DNA of 64,000 nucleotides from Athripsodes cinereus (GCA_947579605.1 OX388321.1:15057614-15121613); one strand, 5' to 3'; shown: positions 45,432 to 58,141, counted from the first letter of the stretch. The notes: generated from the letters alone by a model not told the origin. Translations and numbers: made by a program.

Positions 45432-47484
45432 ATGCTTGTTGACTCCTACAGTAGAAATAATTACCAAACACCAAAGAGAATTCCAAAATGTACTGAAACA
45501 GAAACTTGAACCTATATCACATCTTCAAAACATAGAATTGAACAACCTCACAGATAAAATCACGGAAAACATCCAAACAGCTGTTAAGAAATTATCCTTT
45601 AGGCAAAGTTATAAAAACCATAAGCTTTCCCCGAACACAATATCACTGATTGAAGAAAGAAGACGAACAGATAGAAACTCAAATAGATATAAAATTCTTA
45701 ATAAAACTATAAGAAGAGAGATAAGAAAGGATATCCGAAAGCACAACACTAATCTCATAATAAATACAATAGAAGCAAACAAAAACATGAAAGTTCTTAA
45801 ATCAAACAAGAACTCCGGCAAATCCAATATCATCAAAATCAAAAATAAAAACGGAGAAACAATAAACGACAAAGATAAAATAATAGAATCAATACACGAA
45901 TTCTATACAGGGCTGTATGAATCTAAAGCACCTCCACCATATACAGAAAATGGCTTTATCGTTAGAAATGTCGGATCAGAAGAACTGCCAGAAATAGAAC
46001 ATGATGAAATTGAATACGCACTAAAATACATGAAAACCAACAAAAGTGCAGGAGAAGATCAAGTGACAAGTGACATGTTAAAGTTAGGTGGTGAAGAACT
46101 GATTGGAGCTGTAAAAATACTTCTAAATAAATGCTTGGAACAGGAATGTATACCAGAAAAATGGAAAAATGCAGAAGTAATATTATTGCACAAAAAAGGA
46201 GATACTGAAAACCTTGAAAACTATCGACCTATCAGTTTGTTATCCCATTTGTATAAACTTCTTACCAAGATCATGTCAAACCGCCTAACGCCAAAACTAG
46301 ACTCTTATCAACCAATTGAACAAGCGGGCTTCAGGAAAGGATTTGGAACAAATGACCATATACAGACTCTACGCCTACTTATCGAAAAAGCCGCTGAATA
46401 TAATATATCAATCCATTTGGCATTCATCGATTATAGAAAAGCCTTTGATTCTGTGGAACAGTGGGCAATAATGCAAGCACTCAATGACGCGAGAATCGAC
46501 TCCAGATACTCAAGACTGATCAAATATATCTACGATCATGCTAAAATGGATGTGAGGGTTGATGACGATACTAAAACAAATAGAATCGAAATCAAAAGAG
46601 GCGTTAGACAAGGTGACACCATCTCACCCAAACTGTTTACATTGGTCCTAGAAAATATATTTAAAACACTAAAATGGGAACAAAAAGGAGTAAAGATAGA
46701 TGGGATGTATCTGAACCACCTGAGATTTGCGGACGATATTGTGCTTATCAGTTGCGATCTAGAAGAGTTAAATAATATGATAAAGGAACTCCATGATGCC
46801 TCCCTGAAAGTTGGTTTAGAGATGAACATTGGAAAAACAAAAATTATGAGCCCTTCCAACAGCGGTCTCACCATAGACAATAAAACAATAGAACCTGTTG
46901 AAGAATACATTTATCTCGGACATAAAATCAAACTGGGGAAAGCAAACCAGACAGCAGAGATACCAAGAAGAATTGGATTGGGTTGGGCCGCCTTTGGTAA
47001 ATTAGGTCACATTCTCAAAAACAAAGAAGTTCCCATTAACCTGAAAAGGAAGGTCTATGACACATGTATCCTCCCTGTAATGACATATGGTCTTGAAACA
47101 ATGACACTGACAGCCAATACCATACACAAATTAAGATGTGCACAAAGATTTATGGAAAGGCAAATGCTAGGCATAAGTCTTAGAGACAGAGTACCAATTG
47201 TGGAAATCAGACGCCGAACAAAAGTTGCCGATGTGGTGGACCGTGTCACAAAAATGAAATGGCAGTGGGCGGGTCATGTGGCTAGACAGGGAACTGAAAG
47301 ATGGACACCTAGAATCGTGAACTGGAGACCGTGGGATCAAAAAAGGGGAGTGGGTCGACCGCAGAAAAGATGGGTTGACGATATCGTTCATGTCGCGGGT
47401 AGGAGGTGGACAGCAGTCGCGCAGGAGAGAAAAAGATGGAGGAATATGGAAGAGGCCTACATCCAGCAGTGGAGAGATGGCTAG
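45370..47484 (+). CDS. RTE-type reverse transcriptase ORF (704 codons), N-terminus from flanking DNA
   Basis: Polymerase of an RTE-clade-like LINE, copying the element's RNA at a nicked target. Residues 1-25 are encoded by host sequence left of the insertion, so Met-45370 is not the native start; element sequence begins near residue 26. RT landmarks: LHKKGDTENLENYRPISLLS at about 275-294, GFRKGFGTNDH, motif A FIDYRKAFDSV with catalytic Asp at 354, RGVRQGDTISPKLF (motif B), and FADD at 453-456 (motif C). Then YLGHKI, LRDRVPIVEIRRRT, MKWQWAGHVAR, GVGRPQKRWVDDI and a final IQQW. The frame is uninterrupted and all catalytic residues are present. Full-length RTE ORFs carry an N-terminal apurinic-type endonuclease, absent here. 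Confidence 0.93.
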   Translation: MKLIESILKTLKFSSKYFFHLCLLTPTVEIITKHQREFQNVLKQKLEPISHLQNIELNNLTDKITENIQTAVKKLSFRQSYKNHKLSPNTISLIEERRRTDRNSNRYKILNKTIRREIRKDIRKHNTNLIINTIEANKNMKVLKSNKNSGKSNIIKIKNKNGETINDKDKIIESIHEFYTGLYESKAPPPYTENGFIVRNVGSEELPEIEHDEIEYALKYMKTNKSAGEDQVTSDMLKLGGEELIGAVKILLNKCLEQECIPEKWKNAEVILLHKKGDTENLENYRPISLLSHLYKLLTKIMSNRLTPKLDSYQPIEQAGFRKGFGTNDHIQTLRLLIEKAAEYNISIHLAFIDYRKAFDSVEQWAIMQALNDARIDSRYSRLIKYIYDHAKMDVRVDDDTKTNRIEIKRGVRQGDTISPKLFTLVLENIFKTLKWEQKGVKIDGMYLNHLRFADDIVLISCDLEELNNMIKELHDASLKVGLEMNIGKTKIMSPSNSGLTIDNKTIEPVEEYIYLGHKIKLGKANQTAEIPRRIGLGWAAFGKLGHILKNKEVPINLKRKVYDTCILPVMTYGLETMTLTANTIHKLRCAQRFMERQMLGISLRDRVPIVEIRRRTKVADVVDRVTKMKWQWAGHVARQGTERWTPRIVNWRPWDQKRGVGRPQKRWVDDIVHVAGRRWTAVAQERKRWRNMEEAYIQQWRDG

Positions 47485-47498
47485 AGATGATGATGATG
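45445..47498 (+). mobile_element. RTE-type LINE, 5'-truncated, intact RT frame
   Basis: The element ends in a (gat)n tail at 47486-47498. 'atgcttgtt' occurs just before the insert (45432-45440) and just after the tail (47499-47507), extendable to 11 of 12 matches, and marks the target duplication. The left edge is therefore near 45445. The endonuclease domain and 5' UTR are missing. Confidence 0.82.
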
Positions 47499-47507
47499 AT
47501 GCTTGTT

Positions 47508-49675
47508 AACGTGATGGAATTATGTAGTTACGAATGAAATTATGTTAGTGCGAATGAAAAGCAATAAGCTCGTGTTAACTATGCATGCTATGATGTATCG
47601 AATCGAAATAAAAGATCTTCCAGTTTTTGGTTGACATTATTGAATGATAGTACACACAGACACATAAGTAAATAGTGTGAAAATATTGATAGAAAGATCT
47701 TAACAAATATTTAAAAAATTGACATTTAATCGCACTGTCATGCTTCAGTCTAAGCAATTATTGCTTCATGGATTTTACTCCAGTTTATTTCTTACATTTT
47801 AGCCACGAGTTTTGCCTTTAACAAGATCACGTTGTATTTTAAGTTTTTTTTTTATCAATGTGAGTTCAATTGTTACCAAATCAAATTTAATGATTAAATA
47901 ATATAACAAGAGTTATTAATTTTTTTGAAAACTCTTAAGTACAATATTCTAATAGCCAAACTTGCGGTAGATTTCTACAAGTTTCTTTTTTCATAAACTT
48001 TGGTAAAGAATGATGAGTGGCAATTGTGGTTGTGGAAATATTGTGAGCAACGTTGGATACTTCAGTCTAGTTGAGGCAATATAATTTCTATCTCAAACAA
48101 ACAAACCGACCTTTCTTCATGGCGTATAAATTCAGAGTGAAGTTTATCCAGACTTTAGGGTAGACCATCTTTGTTAACAGTTTACCACATCAGCCAATGT
48201 CCAAAACTTAGTAAAGCAAAGTCAACCCTATACATATATCAGTATAGAATTCAATATCCTTTACCAAGATTTTGGAAGTTGAATTAACCATTACTGACAC
48301 GCTGTTGAACAAACTATTACTATCGGCTATTTAGGAAGTTGTGTGTGGTAGTATGGATGTTAATCCTTGATAGTTTTCTATATAATAATGTCTAATATTC
48401 TCTACACATACATTTAGCTTGTTGAATAAACCATTCTTTGTTCAAAGAGTTTTGGATTACCCGACCTAATTTCCCATCGCGGTGTGAGATAAATAGATAG
48501 CATTGCCGCATACCCATTGAAATCAAGGCTATTGCTTCTGACACGGTGATTCGGGGTAATATTATAAAAGAGGCTTTATACAATGAACGTATTAAGGGAT
48601 GAACGCTTCTCTTCTGCAGCGCAATGCTTCAATACACACAGTCTACATTCAGCGGTTTTATGGACAATGAATATTTTCACAAAGTCAACACTTTTCACTA
48701 GACTCGACTTTGAAATATTATTATATATGAACGAACATATTGAAAGCGTTCCATCCATGTGTGACAAATTTCATGAACTATTTTAGTACCATCAATAACT
48801 TTCCTACGTGTAATTCAATTGCTTTAAGAGTTTTTAGTCAAGGTATGAGATATAACATATTTCAAAGCATTTTGGAGGCGTTTATAAACCTTTTTATTTG
48901 ATGAAATTAATAAATATACTTTTTTAAAAAGTCTTGCATATATCTAACTTAATAAAATAAGTAACAAGAATACGAAAAAAATATGCAGAAGAAAAAGTAT
49001 AAACCAAACATGATTTATCGATATACATACTTCAACAATCTTTGCGAAATCCTTGAAAAAAATGTTTTTCTAATACTCAGAATTTGTCCAGGCTGGTCAA
49101 ATGATCTAGTTAATATATGTAGATGTTAAAATTCAGTTGGAAAATCACTTGAATATTTTGCATTTAAATATGACTTCATACTTTTATACCAATTAGTTCT
49201 CTGAAAAATGTCAGGCTAACTTGACAAAAGTATTCGAGATTAATAAAATCAGCAATGAAATATTAACAATGTTTTGCGTTCAAATTAAATATGTGTAAAA
49301 TGTCTTTACACAATCTAAACACACAAATTCTAGATCATTTGAATATTTTGTTATTTTACATTCTGAAAATTATAACAATTCAGTTAATAAGATTTGATTT
49401 TTATCTAAAAAAAGCACATCCTTTAAGGTTGGAATATTTAGTAATATTGTTCGCACTTAAATCCCTTTGCCTATTGTTAGTAAATATTATATAATACGTA
49501 TCTCAGATCATTATACATAATGACACACGTATCTGCATGTATACCTAATAATTATAACAATATTAATAACATGAGATTATATTATGTTTATATTAAATTG
49601 TATGTTTTGTATTCTTTTGGAATGTACTTATATAGGTAATTGATCTTTAATAACGATTTTTTTGTATTAAATTTT
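47508..49675. other. AT-rich stretch, no feature seen
   Basis: Short frames at 48392-48786 and 49291-49494 have no motif. Confidence 0.4.
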
Positions 49676-49885
49676 CTAAAATGTAATTTTAAACGTAAAA
49701 CTATGGAATAAAAATTCACAACGGGCGACTTTGACCACCGGCCAGCTCCTCGCTGCGCTCTGAGACTTGCCCGTAATACATAGAAGTCCCTCGATACTTA
49801 AAATATTCGGGTATGATGAGGAAGTCTTCAATGATCTTAAAACTCGGCTCCTCTCGTAAAGTATGTAATTACCATTACCATCCAT
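49676..49885 (-). other. GC-rich island with a 69-codon open frame, unidentified
   Basis: Base composition rises sharply between about 49715 and 49865. On the minus strand one frame gives LRSLKTSSSYPNILSIEGLL and SQSAARSWPVVKVARCEF; a second gives FKIIEDFLIIPEYFKYRGTS and SERSEELAGGQSRPL with a stop. It probably derives from a repeat or a pseudogene; I do not recognise it. Confidence 0.3.
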
Positions 49886-49933
49886 CTAAAAAGATTAAAA
49901 ATTCAATTTTAAGATGGCCATGAGTCACTTTGC

Positions 49934-50099
49934 AAGAAAGGATACTTCGTTTCTTGTAGAATGTTTGAAAATCATCTGTGGTATTGAACGTTGTAAATGA
50001 AAGCAAATTTATAGATAAGAAAGGATACTTCGTTTCGTGTAGAATGTTTGAAAATCATCTGTGGTATTGAACGTTGTAAATGAAAGCAAATTTATACAT
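49934..50099. repeat. 83-bp tandem duplication
   Basis: Two units starting 'aagaaaggatacttcgtttc' (49934 and 50017) differ at only one or two positions, so the event is recent. Confidence 0.95.
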
Positions 50100-50340
50100 A
50101 TGTAGATATTAAGAAGTCTAAACGCTAAACTTGTTATAAACTATTACTTTCAATTTGATTATTATAGAGAATAATAAAACATTAAGATATAGTTTATGAA
50201 AAATATATGCATGACAAAAAGCGAAACTATTCCATCAAGACATCCCATAATTAGACTAGCCAGCTGACTTACTACATGTATGTATAATATATAGTAGGTA
50301 TACATGAATTGATAAATTGTACAGTTATTTGGTACGAATT

Positions 50341-50469
50341 TGCGCTTTTTCTGTTTCTGCCCCTAATCTGTGGAACAGACTGCCTCTGGGGCTCAGGTGT
50401 GCTGCCGACTTCCAGGCTTTTAAGAGGGACCTCAAGACCTACTTTTTCAAACTTTTTTATGAACTGTGA
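50341..50469 (+). pseudogene. LINE fragment, C-terminal end (CR1/L2-like), with 3' UTR to about 50690
   Basis: The frame from 50341 reads CAFSVSAPNLWNRLPLGLRC, then FQAFKRDLKTYFFKLFYEL and a stop at 50467-50469. 'FS.SAP.LWN.LP..LR......FK..LKTYLF' is the standard end of CR1/L2-type polymerases. The sequence that follows, including 'gatggcgctataaatactct' and 'ccgttattattatta', fits a 3' UTR and (att)n tail. No duplication identified. Confidence 0.85.
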
Positions 50470-50699
50470 CTGTTGTGTATATTGCATTATTTTATTTTTA
50501 TTTCTGACGCGGATACATATTATTATGTATCTGAGATTATGTGTTATAAGGTTTTTGTATTTAAATTTGAACTCTTGACACAGACAACATTGTTGAAGAT
50601 AGAACATTATCATGTACAGCGTCCTCGAGGTGCTATGGCACGAAGATGGCGCTATAAATACTCTCCGTTATTATTATTACGAAAAGACATTGCTTCAAA

Positions 50700-52884
50700 T
50701 ATTGTTCAGGAAACAAAAGTGCTACAGAATATGTCAAATACATTTTTAACGATTTATTGAACGAGTTTTAAAACTTTGGACACCATGTAATTTGAAAACG
50801 GATTACAATGTGAAGCACTTACAATAATGATATAAATAGCTGTTCTTTTGATATCCCCAACATGCCTATCATTAGATATTATTTACTAGTAGATACTAGA
50901 GTGAAGTAGACAACATACTTACTACATTGTATTGTGAGTGTAGGTACCTATCTAACCCTCGGAGAGGATCTGGTGAGAAGGTTTTGCCATTTTACACCGC
51001 TTTTGTGACGCCATCAAATGTTGTACAGTTGTTAAAATGTTAACGAGGGTGTTAATGGGTTGATAGTCACATGAACAACTATTATAATAATTCACACACA
51101 CATTTAATAATACATACACGCGTACGTATAGGCCTAGCCATGTGAGACACATATTTCTATATTTTACTCATAATATAACATGATTATATCGTATTCACTT
51201 AGTTGAATATTCAACAAACATCTTTTTTATGAATGTTGTCCTTTATTTTTCACTTTTTTACATTTCTTTAGAGAGTACAGATTTGTAACTAGCCTCTTCG
51301 GACTCTTTAAGGAAGTGTTTATTTGGAAAGCTTAATATTTTCCCACTCCAAACAAAAGATTTTTCTTCATTCAAAAGTGGTGTATTAAAAAGTAACGTTA
51401 AGTTTACATATATTACGTATTTCAATCAATCAATGTCTTGCACTCGTTGCCGGGTGTTATGAGACGGTGAATGATATTGTGTGTCTCGTCGATGCTGCCA
51501 TCTTAGATGACTGTGAAGGCCGACCATGGACAGGTACATATTTTCACATTCAAGACAGGGCTGCTCTTATGAAGTTCATCTTTTATCTAAGCACATTTTT
51601 CAGAAAAAAAAAATCCATTTGTTCCTAAGACTTGCCTTTAAATAACACAATAAAAATGATGAGAATGTATTCGTGCATATTCAATAAGTAATTAGCTAGC
51701 AAATTTCTTCACTTTTATATAACTAATTTGTTCAATGCATTATAAAAGCTGGCTAATTACAAGTACCTACAGCGAGTTAATTATTATCGTCTTCTTTATG
51801 TATCTTGTTGGAACCATCTGACTATCTTGAAAATATTTGCATATATTGGGTAGACCAAAATATCTCCACGATGCTACTTTTCCTACCTTTCGTGCGTGTT
51901 GTGAAGTCACAAGATTTACCTTCTCCCAACACCTTTTCGATCATCACTCATGCGTCTAATGATCAGCTGTGGTTATTTGTATTTATCGTCTCTGAGCACA
52001 TGCCCAAGTTAATATAATTTATGAATCAAACAATCAAAATGCATATATGTATGAAGTATGATAAGGTTGTATTCTACATTATTTTAAAGATACTATGAAG
52101 ATACGAAGGGTGGTATTAACCAAAGTATGTCATAATATCACTTGGTTATTATTTATTTATGAAAGGAGTTCCTTTGCTATGCGCAACTTCGGTGCTGGTT
52201 TACTTGGTTGTTTGCAATGTTTACAAGGAATCATAGTTTTTACAAGATGTTTGTGTTTCTTATAATTTATTATATCTGAAGCTAGGTAAATGCTGGGTAG
52301 GTAGGTACTACTACTACGTGTAATTAAACAGTGTCTTCTTATCTTGCCGTACCACGCTTCTCTAGGCACACCTAACCCAATGTTGTATGTATTGTATAAC
52401 GTTATTAAATAATACCTACTTGTATAAAACTTAGTATCATCTTGTAATATTAGTATGAACGAACTAGTATAATAAGGAGTTCAGAGTACTAAGAAAATCC
52501 GCTTATATTGGCTGAATGCATTTGCGCCGCGATTTGTTTATACCTATTGTCATTACACGTTCAAAATGGTTTGTGTGTGATTTTGACAAAGTTGCAATAT
52601 GTTAAAAGTATTGACTGTTTAATACGGTATTTATAGTATAATTATGAAGATTATTTATTTTTCACGGTGTATGTAAATAATGTAATAATGTATTGTAATC
52701 ACTGTAGTGAGATTCATGAAGTGTTACTCCGATTAATAATATTTTTATTCGCTTTTTCTTTTCCAAGGCATTAGATTTTTTTTTATTTAATGTTTTAGAA
52801 ACTATTTAATTCTGGAGAATTCAGCTATGATATTTGTTATTTCATTGATTGTATCGGAATTAATTTTGTGACACTTCAATTCAA
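50700..52884. other. AT-rich stretch; one exon-like frame at 51389-51628
   Basis: See the finding on 51389-51628. Otherwise no supported feature. Confidence 0.35.
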
Positions 52885-52979
52885 ATTATCAAATAAAATA
52901 AAATAAATACTTATTATTATTTTTTTAACAGTAAAATAAAACAATTATAATAAATATTAATTTTATTTTATTTGATAAT
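52885..52979. repeat. Inverted repeat with 20-bp perfect arms
   Basis: 'attatcaaataaaataaaat' (52885-52904) pairs exactly with 52960-52979 across a 55-nt AT-rich loop. Could be a small MITE or an AT-rich foldback. Confidence 0.8.
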
Positions 52980-53899
52980 GACATTTGTAACTTATCTTAT
53001 ATTTCTAATTTTTATGGAATAAAAAGGAAAATATTATTCTTATTAAATATTTGGTACCTATGTTTTGTTTTGTTATGATATTGTACCTATGTAAAAAAAA
53101 AAAATATTGTGTAAAAGGCTAATTAGCCGTAAACAAATAAATAAATAAATAAATTTGCAGTCAGTTCATAAGCTTCCCGCACAAATGAGAGATGTGTGAT
53201 TACATGGATGGTGAAAATATTACGGCGCATAACATCAATCAAATATATAACTAGCTTACATACATCCACTTTTAGTAAACAAATAAGTTTGTTTACCTAC
53301 TAATTGTTTTAATAATGATTATATATCTACTCAGAAACTAATTTCTTAGAATTAGTTGTGTATGAGTTCACACTAACTACAGGAGCACTAGTGCTTCATG
53401 ATTAATACTATACATTCAATTACTTCGTGTTTCAGCTATGAATAATATCTCAAGGTGATCATAGCACATATACCTAATACCAATTACCAATTTTTGTAGT
53501 TACAAGTCTTTCAGTGAGGAGGATATTTGGAGAGGTTTTATGCTTTGAAAACAAAAACAGAAAGTGAAATATACTAGGTATATTATAATAATCGCACTGT
53601 CAGATATATACATTGTCTTTGTTCCATTCAATAGTTGTTATATGTATATACAATAATTTATTTGTGGAATTGAAAATACCTAGGTGCAATTTTTTTTTGC
53701 CATAACTAAATATTTTATTTATAAAGGGTACCGCGTATTTTTAAGTAGTTGTCTATTTGTGTTATTAAATGAATAGCATTAATTGTGTGTCTAACAATTA
53801 AATAATAATGAGTTGTGGAGCTGGAAAGTCTAGACGAGATCTCAAAAAATGGGTACGTGTTAAGCAAATTTGACAAGAGATCATTTATGATGAATTATA
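52980..53899. other. AT-rich stretch with a (taaa)n run at about 53135-53153
   Basis: 'ggctaattagccgtaaac' followed by (aaat)n resembles a retroposon 3' end. No gene. Confidence 0.4.
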
Positions 53900-54285
53900 T
53901 GAATGATGTGGAAATATAAAGGATAAATTAAAAAATGTCGAAAAGGTAAAATACTTAGGAATAATCATAGATGGCAATGTAAAATGAAAGGGACATATTG
54001 AAGTTACAGTAAAAAGACTTAGAAAGTTTATATATATTCATAGAATTACGATTTTTTTTTAAAAATAAATAGGTTAAAAACGGTTTATTATGCTCTGGTG
54101 CAGTCCATTCTACAGTATGCTATTATAGGATGGGGAGGGGCCTATCCTACAAACTTGAAACCTCTGGAAGTTGCACAGAGGCTACTTCTTAAAATTATAC
54201 TTCGTCGACCAATGAACTATCCAACTGACAGGGTACACGAGGAGATGAAAGTGCTAACAGTAAGTAAACTACATATATAAAAAAA
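53900..54285 (+). pseudogene. LINE polymerase fragment, post-RT region, frameshifted
   Basis: VEKVKYLGIIIDGNVK (with a TGA inside) and GHIEVTVKRLRKFIY are followed after a T-run by TVYYALVQSILQYAIIGWGG and LKIILRRPMNYPTDRVHEEM. 'YLGI.ID....W..H' and 'VYY.LV.S...Y....WG' are the thumb-region motifs after the RT core in many LINEs. At least one stop and one frameshift; dead copy. Confidence 0.8.
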
Positions 54286-55189
54286 TTGCTCTTCTTCAAA
54301 CTTTTTTTTTTAATAAAAGATATATCTGGGTTTTTGTAATAAAGCATGTGGACACCTTGTCATCAGAGGTCCAAATCAGAAGACTTCTAGCGAAGTTCGT
54401 ACAATTAAGGATTCAAATAAATTTAAAACTGAGATAGAAAAATACATTACTATATGTAAAAGAATTTTAATAATTAACGTGTGTGGTAACAGTGGTATAA
54501 ATATATGTATAATAATGTAGTTAGTAAATGTATAATAATGTAATAAGTATATGTGTAATAAATAATGGTATTTAATAAGTACAACAAGTAAACAATTATC
54601 GTATCCCGTAGAAAGTATAATACGTATGTGTAAAATATAAATCATAATTTTCTACTCTCTGTCCATATGCACAAGACTTCGGTCTTTCTTGGATTGAAAA
54701 AATTATACGTAAATATGTGATAATTGTAGTACAATTGTAGTGTAAATTTATGTATATTGTTTATGTAGATATTTATAATAAATAAAATATGTTATGATAG
54801 AAGTGTTAAAACGATTTACCGTCATTATTAATATGTGCAATGTATAGGGAGAAACTTATCAAAGATGTTCAAAGTCTTAAATTAGGTATGTAATATTTTG
54901 AATGAATTTCTTAATTTATATTGACACACAATTTGCCACACAACCTAAAAGATGAAAGGATAGCTGTTCTTCAGTGTCACAAGAGGAGACAAATTCTGAA
55001 CAAACAGATCAATGATCTACGATAAGCAGAAGAAGAAGAAAACACAACTTGTATTTGTTTCATTCAATTAGTCTGCTAGTTTTTTTCAGTTGCGGTATAT
55101 GCTTTGATGGTACATGAAGAAGTAACATTCAACGAAAACATTCCTGTCAAATACAAGACACTCGAAGTCTCATAATTTTTTTTTTTAAA
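54286..55189. other. AT-rich stretch; possible LINE 3' tail at 54955-55030
   Basis: 'AHNLKDERIAVLQCHKRRQ'-like residues and a (gaa)n tail at about 55027-55040 hint at an RTE-type 3' end. Imperfect short repeats of 'tgtataataatgta' lie near 54510-54545. Confidence 0.35.
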
Positions 55190-55339
55190 AAGATATATTT
55201 GGGTTTGTTATAAACCCAAATACAACCTTATACACCTTTCACACTAAGCTAAAAGCTTGTGCCGTGAAAGGGGAGTTTGCCGGCACCTGGGATCGAACCA
55301 CGAACCCCTAATTAAGAGTGCGATATCTAGTCTATTCCG
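55190..55339 (-). mobile_element. SINE-like element with a pol III B box
   Basis: The minus strand has B box GGTTCGATCCC (55289-55299) in 'gggttcgtggttcgatccca' context, followed by a body with 'gtgaaaggtgtataaggttg'. No A box is recognisable upstream. It differs from the SINE family at 15.4 and 27.4 kb. Confidence 0.55.
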
Positions 55340-57894
55340 AAAAATTTATGATAACAGTAGAAAAATAATATTTTTGTGCATCACTCAAAATTAAAAATGA
55401 ATATATATTCTTTAAACTAGCTATCATTTTAGAACAATGCACTTAACAAACGTTTGCAATCCTTTTTGAAGTGGTGCATTTTAGTGTATTACTATGTAGT
55501 TGATATAAAATAGGTACAAATGTAGAAATGGTGTCGAGAGAAACAGACAGTACCAAGGTAATACCTTCCTACAATATAAAAGTGTTGGAGTTTTTTCCGA
55601 GTGCATTATTTTATTATTATTATTATAACCATTATACAAGTTTTAAATCCGGCTTTGCTCAGAGGAAAATATTATTATTGAATTGATAAAAATGAAACTG
55701 CAGATAAAATTAGAATAAGTTACGTAGTTTAGTGTCTATTACGATCAGTTGCAGTATTCACATCAAATAGAAACATCAGACCTTCAAAATTAGGGTAATA
55801 ATAATGAATATATAACCACTTCGTCATGAATTCATCCCAATAAAAATAATTTATACGATAATATTTAGATATTTGGTTTACTTATTGCTAAATATGTTGT
55901 AGACCATGATATTTTTTGTATCAACTGTATGCATCCTGTAAAATTGAAATAAATGAATAAAAAAAAATAAAAAAACTGAAGAGTAATTTATAAAATGACA
56001 TTATTAATAAAAATTTAATCACATGCACTAATTACTCAAAGAGTGGGACAGTTTTGTTGAGTCCTATGTCCAGCAATGAAAATAAAAAGCTAGCAATAAC
56101 TAAGCTTACGAAGTACCTACCTCTGACATAAACCTGCAATTTCTTTGGCAACAAAATAAAATATATATGCAAAAAAATTATGATACCGAATCTCACAATA
56201 CATGAGTTTCGAGATCATCCAATAGATGAGATATCTTACAGAAGGCAATAGTTTTTCTCTTATTTACCATACCTATGCAGATATAAAAGAAACATATAAA
56301 AATATTTTTGCGGAAATTATATTATTTCCACAAGTGCAGTAGATATGCTGCAAACAATAAAAAACTTTAAAGTAAACGAACTCTGACAGTCGGAAGTAAC
56401 GAACTTTTGATACATTCTGCAGTAGTGTGAATATAATTCGTCTCAGACAAAAGCTCTCTCACCACTCGCATCAATATAGTATATACTTCAATTACAACTT
56501 TCGTAAGTTTTCACACTTCTATTTTTCAACTTGATTAAAACTTGGTTCATAACCTCTAGAACAATAAACGATTATTTTTTTCACAAAAGAAATATAAAGT
56601 CCTAAAATAAAATAAAATAAATTATTTTTGAAATGTATATCAGAAAAAAAGTGGGAGGAGATTGTTATGGATTATTTAGATTAATTTTAAATTGGCTTGG
56701 AGTGGACAACTTGCATGATTATTACATTTATTTATTTCAATGGGGATAGTCTATCAGCTAGTCCATTTATGGAAGATGTTCATATATGTGACAGACTATA
56801 TTTTCATAAATTTGTACAAGTTCAATTTTAATCTACTCCACCTTTACAATATAAGCGGTTTACTTACTGAGAAAGTCTCTACAGTAAATTTGACTTCAAT
56901 CAAAACCAAATTGATCATTTACAAAAAACCAAATTAATCATTTAGAAAAAAATCGACACTTTATTCAAACTCTAATATTGTATTTAAAACCATGAAAAGT
57001 GTATTTAAACTACGATAGGGAATATTAAATAGTAAAAAATTAGTTTACTTTTCTATCTCTACTGTATATTGATACATCCATTTTTATAAAGAAACGCATT
57101 CAAATTAAATATAATCGATTTACAGAGGGGCGTTTATTGCAAAGACTAGATCTCTTTCAACAAACCCAAACAAACAAGCACTGATATGACGATAAAAACC
57201 AAGTGTTTAAGGTTGATTTTCTGCATTACGATAGGTATACCTACTACATAAAATTCATTAATGATACTGCAGTTTTTAATAATAAATCGTATGTACCTAT
57301 GTATGTATGCAGACACCCTGTTGAAAAAACAAACAAAATCTACATAAAAACCAATTATTTTCGGCACGTGGATTTTAACAGTGCAAAAACATACAACTGT
57401 AGGAATGTTTGATATTACCTAACGGTTTGTTGAATTTTAGTACATACATCGTTTAAGGTTATTTTTGCACCACAATTTTCAACACTTTGATAATTTTCCT
57501 CAATAGAACATTTGCCTCAGTGATATTGAGAAGATGATACGTCTCAAGGAATAAATAAGGATTTTAAAAAATATATTCGAATAAACAAGGACTCAATGAT
57601 CTTGATCCTTGAGTAAATGAAATTCAAATGATTGTCAATATTTTATGAAAGGTTTCTCAAATATACCAAGTACAATTTAATTAGCTGTTCAAGTGTGGTT
57701 TCAATTTAATGACAAGTATTCAATTGAAATATCATTCCATATTTCTATTGATTTTGATATTATTATTTTTCGTAGAAGATGTCTTCATTTTCATTCTATT
57801 ACATGTATGGATCGAAGAAGATTGTACATGGTACACATGTACACATTTTAATCTGTAGATAAAAAAATAATAAATAATGAAAGAACTTGCGTTG
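55340..57894. other. AT-rich stretch; weak R240 trace near 56690-56780
   Basis: 'cttggagtggacaacttgca' recalls R240. No gene supported. Confidence 0.35.
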
Positions 57895-58096
57895 TCTATA
57901 CTAATATATAAAGAGGAAAGATTTGATTGTTTGTTCCGAATAGGCTCCGAAACTACTGAACCGATTTGAAAAATTCTTTTACTAATGGGAAGCTACACTA
58001 TCCCCGGGTGACATAGGCTATATTATATTTAAAAAAGGGATCCTTACTAAAACTATATTTTTTTAATACCCGTACGAAGCCGGTGCGGACCGCTAG
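57895..58096 (+). mobile_element. Short non-autonomous Helitron
   Basis: It starts 'TCtatactaatatataaag' and ends 'gaagccggtgcggaccgCTAG' followed by T, with a GC-rich hairpin ('gccggtgcggac') just before the CTAG terminus. This is the TC...CTRR-T structure of Helitrons, and the inner text ('actgaaccgatttgaaaaat', 'gtgacataggctatatt') fits lepidopteran non-autonomous Helitrons known to me. About 200 bp, no Rep/helicase. Confidence 0.82.
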
Positions 58097-58141
58097 TATA
58101 AAATAAACGTGAAAAACGTTTCTAATATATACTATACTATA

